From assembly GCF_049977365.1 (NCBI RefSeq), contig NZ_JBNGEN010000005.1:1-64000 (forward strand): DNA of 64,000 bases, written 5' to 3'. Source of the DNA: Brachymonas sp049977365 (GTDB taxonomy: Bacteria > Pseudomonadota > Gammaproteobacteria > Burkholderiales > Burkholderiaceae_C). The notes beneath the pieces were generated by a model. That model did no database searches and had not been told where the DNA came from. It worked only from the letters and a program-made list of their open reading frames with translations. A program made the translations under genes and the position numbers. Below, piece after piece: positions 57,237 through 64,000 of this stretch. Every line of letters starts with the position of its first letter. Position 1 is the stretch's first letter.

Positions 57237-58424
57237 TCACTCCGTGAATCCCAGCAGCTCGTGGCTGCGCTGGGCGGCTACCCATTCTTCGTTGGTGGGT
57301 TCCACCGCGATGGTGAAGCCACTCTCTGGGGCAGAGATGACGCTGGCATGGCGGGCATTGGCCTCGGGGTCGAGTCGAGCTCCCAGCCATTCCAGCTCGG
57401 CGCAGACGCGTTCCCGGATCGTGGCGTTGTGTTCCCCCACGCCGGCGGTGAAAACGAGCAGATCGATGCCTCCCAGTGTGGTTGCCATGGTGGCGATCTG
57501 TTTGGCGATGCTGCGCACATAGACCGCGAGGGCGAGGCGGGCGCGGGGATTGTCGTGCTCGACCGGAAGCAGATCCATGGTGTCAGCCGAGAGCCCGGAA
57601 ATGCCCAGCAAGCCGGATCGGTGGTAGAGCATGTGTCCCACCTCCTCCAGAGAGAGTTTCTGGATTTCCATGAGGTAGATGACGGCGCCGGGATCGAGAG
57701 CGCCGCAGCGCGTGCCCATCATCACGCCATCGAGCGACGAAAAGCCCATGGTGGTGCCTACGCTCTGCAGGTGGTGCATGGCGCACAGGCTTGCTCCGCT
57801 GCCGATGTGGGCGACCAGGGTACGGCCGCGAGCCAGATCGCCGTGGCGTTCGGGCAGCGCAATGCTCATGTAGTCGTAGGACAGTCCATGGAAGCCGTAG
57901 CGGCGCAACCCGCCTTCCCAGGCCTCCCAGTCGATGGGGAGCATCTTCTCGACATCGGGCAGGGTGTGGTGGAAGGCCGTGTCGAAGCACGCGATCTGGG
58001 GCAGGCGGGGATATTCCTCCAGCAGGGCGGCAATGGCTTCGAGAGCGAAGGGCTGGTGCAGGGGCGCCAGGGGGATGTAGCTGCGCAGGTCATCGAGTAC
58101 GGCTGCATCCACGCGCACAGGGGCAAAGTACTTGGTACCACCATGCACCACGCGGTGGGCCACGGCGGCAATGCGGCGTTCCCCCTGGTAGTCCACGACC
58201 AGATCCCGGATATGTTCCAGTGCCGCATGGTAGGGGCGCTCCGGGTCGAGATGGAGGTCGACCGAGGGTGCAGCAGTGGTGTCGCAGGTGGGGTGGGTGC
58301 CCCCGATGCCGTTGACCTTGCCTCCCCAGATGCGCTGGCGCGGCACCTTGCCAGCAGAGGTTTCGAACAGGGCAAATTTGATGCTGGAGGAACCGCAGTT
58401 CAGGACGAGGATGAGTTTGCTCAT
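57237..58424 (-). CDS. ackA: Acetate kinase AckA
   Basis: The 395-residue enzyme interconverts acetyl phosphate plus ADP with acetate plus ATP. It starts MSKLILVLNCGSSSIKFALF, the ATP-binding opening of acetate kinases. Further motifs are AHRVVHGG, CFDTAFHHT, RRYGFHGLSYDY, VAHIGSGASLCAM and the C-terminal FTAGVGEHNATIRERVC. The usual TRSGDIDP is TRCGALDPG here. It is downstream of the MaoC-Pta gene in the same direction, completing an acetyl-CoA to acetate route. Confidence 0.96.
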   Translation of the reverse strand: MSKLILVLNCGSSSIKFALFETSAGKVPRQRIWGGKVNGIGGTHPTCDTTAAPSVDLHLDPERPYHAALEHIRDLVVDYQGERRIAAVAHRVVHGGTKYFAPVRVDAAVLDDLRSYIPLAPLHQPFALEAIAALLEEYPRLPQIACFDTAFHHTLPDVEKMLPIDWEAWEGGLRRYGFHGLSYDYMSIALPERHGDLARGRTLVAHIGSGASLCAMHHLQSVGTTMGFSSLDGVMMGTRCGALDPGAVIYLMEIQKLSLEEVGHMLYHRSGLLGISGLSADTMDLLPVEHDNPRARLALAVYVRSIAKQIATMATTLGGIDLLVFTAGVGEHNATIRERVCAELEWLGARLDPEANARHASVISAPESGFTIAVEPTNEEWVAAQRSHELLGFTE

Positions 58425-58739
58425 GAGTGGAAGGAAAAAGGAACGGACTGGAGAGCGAAGAGAGTGCTGTGTTGTGCAGAGCACACGCCGCTTGCGCATG
58501 AGAAAGCAGGACGCAGACTGGGGCAACGTCCCGGCTTGCGCTATGCGGGCCGAGTCATTCTGACGGCAGTTCTGTCATGACGTTTCCTGTGTAGCGTTGT
58601 GGCCGCAGAGGAAGTGGACAGCAAGGCAAGGAAGGCCCGTCGAGTGGGCGGGAGAAGAAGGGAAGAGGGGCGAAAGGGGGGCATCATGTGCGAGCTCCCC
58701 TTGTCGTCTTCTGACGGCAAGGGGATGCCGCAAGGTGCC
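58425..58739. other. Gap between pta and ackA
   Basis: This 315-bp stretch lies between the Pta stop and the AckA start on the same strand. It contains purine-rich stretches but no supportable coding frame, clear promoter or terminator. It is probably a transcribed spacer. Confidence 0.3.
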
Positions 58740-60221
58740 TCAGGGCGGCGTGACGCGGTAGTGGTGGGCCAGCACCACGGCCAGCGCGCAGGATGCGATG
58801 CGCGATTCTTCTTCGTCCGCGCGGCTGGTGAGAATGATGGGCAGCTTGGCTCCGAGCACGATGCCTGCCATGTGGGCACCGCCCAGGTATTCGAGCTGCT
58901 TGGCCATCATGTTGCCGCTTTCGAGGTCGGGGACGACAAGGATGTCGGCCTCGCCGGCTACTTCGGACTGGATGCCCTTGATGGCCGCCGCATGGGCAGA
59001 GACGGCATTGTCGAGCGCCAGGGGGCCATCGAGCACGCCACCGGTGATCTGGCCGCGATCGGCCATCTTGCACAGGGCAGCGGCATCGAGCGTGGCGGGC
59101 ATGGCCGGATTCACCGTTTCCACGGCAGCCAGGATGGCCACCTTGGGCCTGGCCACGCCGATGGCATGGGCGAGATCGATGGCGTTGCGGATGATGTCGG
59201 CCTTGACCTCCAGCGTGGGGAGGATGTTGATTGCCGCATCGGTGATGATGAAGGGGCGCGGGTAGGCGGGCGACTGCAGCAGGAAGCAGTGGGTGATGCG
59301 CCGCTTGGTGCGCAGACCGGAATCCTTGGCCACGATGGCGCGCATGAGCTCGTCGGTGTGCAGGCTGCCCTTCATGATGGCTTCGACCGTGCCGGCACGG
59401 GCCATCTCGGCAGCACGCTCGGCGGCGGCATCGCTGTGGGGGACGTCCTCGATGGCGATGCCGCTCAGGTCATATCCACACTGCTCTGCGAGGGCTTCGA
59501 GTCTGGACTTGGGGGCGATGAGCACCGGCTCGATCAGGCCCCGGGCGGCAGCCTTGAGGGCGGAGTCCAGCGTGAGGGCATTGCAGGGGTGGACGATGGC
59601 CGTGCGGATGCGACCCAGGGTGAGGGCATAGTCGACCAGGCGGCGGGCACCATCCTGCGCCGGAATGAGGCGGACTTCCGGGATGCCGTGGGGCACCCAT
59701 TCGACATGTTCGCGCGGAGGAATGACCGTGGCGTCGCCCGAAATGACGGTCTTGCCGTGCTGGTTGGTGCACTCGCAGCTGAAGGTGATGTGGCGCTTGA
59801 CCTCGTCGCGGGCGCTGACCGTGAGGGTGGTGGTAATGGTGTCGCCCACCAGCACGGGCGCGCGGAAGTGCAGGGTCTGGCCCAGATAGATGGTGCCTGG
59901 CCCGGGAAAGCGCATGCCGAGCACGGCGGAGATCTGTCCGGCACCCCACATGCCGTGCGCGATCACGGTCTTGAAGATGCTGTTGGCAGCGTATGCGTCA
60001 TCGATGTGCTGGGGATTGAGATCGCCGGTGGCCAGGGCGAACAGGGTCACGTCCTCGCGGGTGAGGGTATGGGTGATGCTGGCACTGTCGCCCATCTGCA
60101 GTTCGTCGAAGGTGCGGTTGTGCAGTGCCATGGGCTCGCCGTTTTCCTTGACGGAAAGGTCGGGGCTCACGGTGACGAAATGGCTGCTGGGAGTATTCAG
60201 GATGTTCGGGATATCGGGCAT
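58740..60221 (-). CDS. Bifunctional MaoC-like hydratase / phosphate acetyltransferase
   Basis: The 493-residue fusion has an N-terminal MaoC hot-dog domain (about residues 30-165) with FDELQMGDSASITHTLTREDV and the catalytic-type ATGDLNPQHIDDAYA segment. A C-terminal phosphate acetyl/butyryltransferase domain (about 190-490) has VEAIMKGSLHTDELMRAIV and ILVVPDLESGNMMAKQLEYLGGA. The first domain handles enoyl/hydroxyacyl-CoA, the second makes acetyl (or butyryl) phosphate for AckA. It sits between phaC and ackA, linking polyhydroxyalkanoate and acetate metabolism. The ATG at 60221 is chosen; the frame upstream overlaps phaC's tail. Confidence 0.9.
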   Translation of the reverse strand: MPDIPNILNTPSSHFVTVSPDLSVKENGEPMALHNRTFDELQMGDSASITHTLTREDVTLFALATGDLNPQHIDDAYAANSIFKTVIAHGMWGAGQISAVLGMRFPGPGTIYLGQTLHFRAPVLVGDTITTTLTVSARDEVKRHITFSCECTNQHGKTVISGDATVIPPREHVEWVPHGIPEVRLIPAQDGARRLVDYALTLGRIRTAIVHPCNALTLDSALKAAARGLIEPVLIAPKSRLEALAEQCGYDLSGIAIEDVPHSDAAAERAAEMARAGTVEAIMKGSLHTDELMRAIVAKDSGLRTKRRITHCFLLQSPAYPRPFIITDAAINILPTLEVKADIIRNAIDLAHAIGVARPKVAILAAVETVNPAMPATLDAAALCKMADRGQITGGVLDGPLALDNAVSAHAAAIKGIQSEVAGEADILVVPDLESGNMMAKQLEYLGGAHMAGIVLGAKLPIILTSRADEEESRIASCALAVVLAHHYRVTPP

Positions 60222-60262
60222 GGCGGATCGTGCGTGAAAGGTGAACGGGTAAAGGAACGGTT

Positions 60263-62068
60263 TCAGCGTTGCAGGACGTAATGTCCAGGGGCGTCGCACA
60301 GGACGGGGCAGCCGCCGTCAGGGGCACCCATGGTCGGAGGAGCGATGGGAGCACCGGAGTGCGCATCGAGCCAGCGGTTCCAGGATTCCCACCACGAGCC
60401 CTCGAAGCTCGGTGCGGTGGCGGCCCATTCCTCCTGCGAAAGGTAATGCCCGCCTGCCTTGCGGGTCATCTGGCGGTAATGGCGGTGGGGGTGACCGGGT
60501 TCAGAGACGATGCCGGCGTTGTGTCCGCCACTGGTGAGCACGAAGGTGATCTCGGCATCGCTGAGCAGGTGGATCTTGTAGACCGAACACCAGGGAGCGA
60601 CGTGGTCGCTCTCGGTGCCCACGGCAAAGACGGGTTGCCTGATCTCGGATACCGCCACAGGACGGCCGCCGACCTCGTACTTGCCGCGGGCAAGGTCGTT
60701 GTGCAGGAACAGCTTGCTCAGGTATTCGGTGTGCATGCGCGCGGGCATGCGGGTGGCGTCCGCGTTCCAGGCCATGAGGTCGATGCTGTGTCCGCGGTCG
60801 CCAAGCAGATATTCCTGCACCATGCGCGACCAGACCAGGTCGTAGGAGCGCAGCCAGGTGAAGGCGGCGGCCATCTGGGTCGAGTCGAGGTAGCCACGTT
60901 CGGCCATCTGTGCCTCGAGCAGGTTGAGCTGGCTCTCGTCGATGAAGAGCGCGAGCTCCCCGGGTTCGGAGAAATCGGTCTGTGCAGCCAGGAGCGTGAC
61001 GGAAGCGAGGCGCTTGTCGTCATCGCGCCCCATGGCAGCCGCGCCGATGGACAGCAGCGTGCCGCCCAGGCAGTAGCCGCAGGCGTGAATGCCCTGATCG
61101 GGCACGATGCGGCCAATGGCGTCGATGGCGGCATAGAGGCCTTCGCGCAAATAGTCTTCCATGCCCAGGTTGTGCTCGTGCAGCCCGGGGTTCTTCCAGG
61201 AGATGGCAAATACCGTATGCCCCTGTGTCACCAGATAGCGGATCATGGAGTTGTGCGGGGACAGGTCGAGGATGTAGTACTTCATGATCCACGCCGGAAC
61301 GATGAGCACGGGCTCGGGGCGCACCTTGTCGGTGGTGGGGCTGTACTGGATGAGTTCCATCAGCTCGGTGCGCAGCACGACCTTGCCCGGAGTGGCCGCC
61401 AGATCCTTGCCCACCACAAAGTCTTCGGTGATCGCTGCAGGTGCGTTGTGGAGCTTGCGCTGCATGTCGTCGAAGAAATTCTTGAGACCACGCGCCAGGT
61501 TGGCGCCATGTTCTTCCTTGGTGCGATGCAGCACCATCGGATTGGTGAGCGCGAAATTGGCTGGCGAGTACATGCTGATCCACTGGTGGGCGCAGAAAGA
61601 CACCCAGTCGGCATGGTGGGGGTCGACTCCACGCACGTTCTGCGTGGCGGCGCGCCACCAGCGTTCCTGCATCAGATAGCCCTGCTGCAGCAGACTGAAG
61701 GGCCAGTTCTGCCAGGCCGGATCGGCAAAACGGTGGTCTTCCACAGGGTAGCGCACGGGGTCTGCAGCGCGCAGACCGACCAGCGGAGCGAGCTTTTCCT
61801 GCAGGGTGTGATTGCGGCTCTCCACGGCAAAGCGATGCAGTTCCGTGAGCATTTGGGTGGCGAGCTGCCAGAGCTCCAGCTGCTTGCCGGGGGAGGCCAT
61901 CAGGTGGACCATCCAGTCGTAGAACGCCATGGTGTTGAGCGCAGGAGACTGCGAACCCGTGGCCTGGGCAATCAGTGCCTGGAACTTCTGGTCCAGCACC
62001 CGGGAAGGGGTACGGGATGCCAGAGAGGAGGAATCATCCGAAGGAGTGCGGGTGGTGGGACTACGCAT
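60263..62068 (-). CDS. phaC: Class I polyhydroxyalkanoate synthase PhaC
   Basis: The 601-residue polymerase joins hydroxyacyl-CoA into polyhydroxyalkanoate. The N-terminal domain has PHHADWVSFCAHQWISMYSPANF; the alpha/beta-hydrolase core has VLIVPAWIMKYYILDLSPHNSM and the lipase-box-like nucleophile GYCLGGTLL (cysteine replacing serine). The later catalytic Asp and His lie in FAVGTESDHVAPW and TSGGHNAGIV. No phaA, phaB or phasin gene adjoins it here. It heads the phaC-pta-ackA operon, divergent from hyi. Confidence 0.94.
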   Translation of the reverse strand: MRSPTTRTPSDDSSSLASRTPSRVLDQKFQALIAQATGSQSPALNTMAFYDWMVHLMASPGKQLELWQLATQMLTELHRFAVESRNHTLQEKLAPLVGLRAADPVRYPVEDHRFADPAWQNWPFSLLQQGYLMQERWWRAATQNVRGVDPHHADWVSFCAHQWISMYSPANFALTNPMVLHRTKEEHGANLARGLKNFFDDMQRKLHNAPAAITEDFVVGKDLAATPGKVVLRTELMELIQYSPTTDKVRPEPVLIVPAWIMKYYILDLSPHNSMIRYLVTQGHTVFAISWKNPGLHEHNLGMEDYLREGLYAAIDAIGRIVPDQGIHACGYCLGGTLLSIGAAAMGRDDDKRLASVTLLAAQTDFSEPGELALFIDESQLNLLEAQMAERGYLDSTQMAAAFTWLRSYDLVWSRMVQEYLLGDRGHSIDLMAWNADATRMPARMHTEYLSKLFLHNDLARGKYEVGGRPVAVSEIRQPVFAVGTESDHVAPWCSVYKIHLLSDAEITFVLTSGGHNAGIVSEPGHPHRHYRQMTRKAGGHYLSQEEWAATAPSFEGSWWESWNRWLDAHSGAPIAPPTMGAPDGGCPVLCDAPGHYVLQR

Positions 62069-62397
62069 GGGGTCGATCCAAGAAAAGGGAGCGGAACAGA
62101 ATCACCTGACTCATCCGGCTTTCCCCACCGTCGGCACCGAAGCAAAACGGCAGCAGGGAGAGCATGACAAGCCTAGGGGAATCTCATTCCTTTTACAAGT
62201 TGTGCAAGTCAGCTGCATGACAAGCATAGCGCCAATGCAGGCCGAAAAAGTGCACGACCTGCTCCGGACAAGCCCCCGGATGGCACCCGACACCCGAGAG
62301 CCTGTCACAGGGTGTCGACAGGCAATCGTGGGATGCAGAAAGGCGGAGGGCGACGCGGTGAAACGCGCCCTGTCCGATTGGGGGCATACTTGGGCGC
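62069..62397. other. Divergent promoter region phaC / hyi
   Basis: This 329-bp region holds no supportable gene. GCATGACAAGC occurs at about 62163 and 62216 as an imperfect duplicated element. CATACT at 62385-62390 is a -10-like hexamer 7 nt before the hyi ATG. On the minus strand TTGTCA and TTGCAC near 62200-62220 are possible -35 elements for phaC. None is certain. Confidence 0.35.
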
Positions 62398-63216
62398 ATG
62401 CCTCGGTTCGCTGCCAATATTTCCCTGCTCTATCCCGAATACCCCTTCGAGGACCGGTTTGCCGCTGCGGCACGTTCCGGCTTCAGTGCGGTGGAGTGCC
62501 AGTTTCCCTATGCGCTGCCTGCCCGGCGCTGCCGTGATCTGCTCGATCGCCATGGCCTGCGGCTGGTGCTGCACAACCTGCCAGCGGGGGACTGGGCCAC
62601 CGGCGAGCGGGGCATCGCCTGTCTGGCGGATCGACAGGTGGAATTTCGAGAGGGAGTGGAGCAGGCATTGGCGCATGCGCGCATCACCGAGGTGCGGCAG
62701 CTCAACTGTCTGGCAGGGCTGCTGCCGGAAGGGGCAGATCCGGCAGAGGCGCGGAGCGTGATGGGGGCGAACTTGCGGTATGCGCAGGCGCGCCTGTCGC
62801 CGCACGGCATCGGGCTGGTGGTGGAGGCCATCAATACCTGGGATATGCCCCGATTCCTTCTGCCCACTGTGCAGGAGGTGCTGCATCTGCTGGATCGGCA
62901 ACAGGTGCCTGGGGTCAAGGTGCAGCTGGATTTCTACCATGTAGCCCGCATGGGGCAGGAGGCGCTGCCTCTGCTGGCCCGGTACTTGCCGCGCATCAGG
63001 CATCTCCAGCTGGCCGATGCCCCCGGACGCCATGAGCCGGGGACTGGCCGGATTCCCTTTCGCACCTGGTTGCGCTGGCTCGATGCCGCAGGGTATGGAG
63101 GCTATGTCGGCTGTGAGTATGTGCCAGCCCGCGGGGGAGTGGGTGGGACGGATGCGGGCTTGGCCTGGATGGCACGCCTGGGCTACGCACCGGGTTCTTC
63201 AGGTCCTTCGGCCTGA
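62398..63216 (+). CDS. hyi: Hydroxypyruvate isomerase
   Basis: The 272-residue TIM-barrel enzyme converts hydroxypyruvate to tartronate semialdehyde. It starts MPRFAANISLLYPEYPF, as expected. Metal and catalytic residues are in VVEAINTWDMP (Glu near 142), QLDFYHVARMG (Asp/His near 180) and GCEYVPARG near 240. Length is normal. The ATG at 62398 has a -10-like CATACT 7 nt upstream and no Shine-Dalgarno. Confidence 0.95.
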   Translation: MPRFAANISLLYPEYPFEDRFAAAARSGFSAVECQFPYALPARRCRDLLDRHGLRLVLHNLPAGDWATGERGIACLADRQVEFREGVEQALAHARITEVRQLNCLAGLLPEGADPAEARSVMGANLRYAQARLSPHGIGLVVEAINTWDMPRFLLPTVQEVLHLLDRQQVPGVKVQLDFYHVARMGQEALPLLARYLPRIRHLQLADAPGRHEPGTGRIPFRTWLRWLDAAGYGGYVGCEYVPARGGVGGTDAGLAWMARLGYAPGSSGPSA

Positions 63217-63279
63217 CGGGGCAGGGGTTCTCGACGCCGCAGTGGCGCGGCCGGGCATGCCCTTCTACAATCCCTGCGC

Positions 63280-63552
63280 ATGAGCAGCCCTTCCACTCCT
63301 GTTCCGGTGTCCTCCGGGACACCCGATGCATCCCCTTCCGTGATCTGGCGCCGAGCAGATGGCTCGGTCGTGTCGTGCTTCGAGAAGGTCAAGGTGCTCA
63401 ACGAGAACTATGCCGAGCTGCGCGAGCTCCTGCAGGATGCGCTTGACGATGCCCTGCTGCTGGGATGCAGCGAAGCGCAGGTGCGTGCCGCCTTTCGCGC
63501 ACTGGTCGACGGAGTGGAAGCCACTGTGTCCGAGGATGCCCGCGCCGGCTGA
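63280..63552 (+). CDS. Small conserved-looking hypothetical protein
   Basis: The 90-residue protein has a Ser/Pro-rich start and a helical core, IWRRADGSVVSCFEKVKVLNENYAELRELLQDALDDALLLGCSEAQVRAAFRALVDG. No signal peptide or catalytic motif is seen. TACAAT ends 8 nt before the ATG and no Shine-Dalgarno is visible, so it may be leaderless. It lies between hyi and tal; I do not recognise the family. Confidence 0.65.
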   Translation: MSSPSTPVPVSSGTPDASPSVIWRRADGSVVSCFEKVKVLNENYAELRELLQDALDDALLLGCSEAQVRAAFRALVDGVEATVSEDARAG

Positions 63553-63675
63553 GGGTGTGCGCCACGTGGTGTATGCCCTGGTCACATTTTTGTGTCGATG
63601 CGTCAGCACACGGAAACCATTCGACTGCACAATGCAGAATTCAAGGCTGTGCAGCCATTGGCACATAATCTCCAC

Positions 63676-64000
63676 ATGAATCAGCTCGACGCTCTCCGAC
63701 AATACACCAAGGTCGTGGCAGACACTGGCGATTTTCGCCAGATCGCCCAGTTCCAGCCGCGCGATGCGACGACCAATCCCTCTCTCATTCTCAAGGCCGT
63801 CCAGAAGCCCGACTATGCACCGCTGCTGCTGGACATCGTGCGCAGCAGGGGGGTGTCCAATCTCGCAGACACCATGGACCACCTGCTGGTTCGGTTCGGC
63901 TGCGAAATCCTCACGCTCATTCCCGGCCGGGTCTCGACCGAAGTGGATGCACGACTGAGTTTCGATACCGAAGCCACGGTAGCGCGCGCGGAGCACCTTG
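63676..64000 (+). CDS. tal: Transaldolase (partial, right edge)
   Basis: The first 108 codons are present. MNQLDALRQYTKVVADTGDF and FQPRDATTNPSLILKAVQ are the N-terminal segments of TalB-type transaldolases of the pentose phosphate pathway; GRVSTEVDARLSFD near residue 90 is also diagnostic. The Schiff-base lysine lies beyond the window. CATAAT lies 6 nt before the ATG, with no Shine-Dalgarno. Confidence 0.95.
   Translation, partial: MNQLDALRQYTKVVADTGDFRQIAQFQPRDATTNPSLILKAVQKPDYAPLLLDIVRSRGVSNLADTMDHLLVRFGCEILTLIPGRVSTEVDARLSFDTEATVARAEHL

Overview
The window is a GC-rich bacterial chromosome segment with dense, short-gapped operons. Several blocks are typical of Betaproteobacteria of the order Burkholderiales: mpl-hyp-tlpA-accB-accC-prmA-DUF3426-pfkB, ffh/ccsA-PP0621-pilS-pilR-ampD, and mlaFEDACB with mlaA inside the operon. 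A phaC-(maoC/pta)-ackA cluster is also present. An Alcaligenaceae-like organism is my best guess, but no rRNA is present to prove it.

Layout. 1-11.7 kb holds a divergently arranged P-type type IV secretion system. virB1-2-3-4-(small cysteine-rich exported protein)-5-6 read leftward and run off the left edge. A lipoprotein with an N0/TcpQ-like domain (virB7 position), virB8-9-10-11 and two exported unknowns read rightward. An AT-rich divergent promoter with a palindrome lies between them. 11.8-19.7 kb holds a TolC / sulfide:quinone reductase / RND pump / membrane-fusion operon, divergent from an ArsR-type repressor. 19.8-27.3 kb holds ffh, a cytochrome c assembly protein, PilS-PilR, AmpD and a TetR regulator. 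27.8-38.7 kb holds an Ala/Lys-rich protein, a PfkB kinase, a zinc-ribbon DUF3426 protein carrying a hexanucleotide microsatellite, prmA, accC, accB, a TlpA-like thioredoxin and mpl, and ends in an Fe-type alcohol dehydrogenase. 38.9-43.3 kb holds an aldehyde dehydrogenase with a textbook sigma-54 promoter, an AcoR-type activator and a small unknown gene. 43.5-49.9 kb holds aroG behind an aromatic-rich leader peptide and terminator (attenuator), then tldD, rodA, an enoyl-CoA hydratase, one tRNA with CAU anticodon and two small unknowns. 50.1-56.1 kb holds miaB and the complete mla lipid-transport operon. 56.2-64 kb holds two small unknowns, ackA, a MaoC-Pta fusion, phaC, a hydroxypyruvate isomerase, a small unknown and the start of transaldolase.

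How the parts work together. Most of the window is core metabolism and envelope maintenance. The accessory elements are the T4SS, whose N0-bearing VirB7-like lipoprotein recalls bacteria-killing Xanthomonas-type systems, and the ArsR/RND/SQR/TolC locus, which looks like a sulfide- or thiol-stress module. Two regulatory circuits can be read directly from the DNA: the sigma-54 promoter facing an AcoR-like activator, and the aroG attenuator, whose leader peptide appears to be leaderless. A -10-like hexamer lies 6-8 nt before the ATG in several other genes, hinting that leaderless transcripts are common here.
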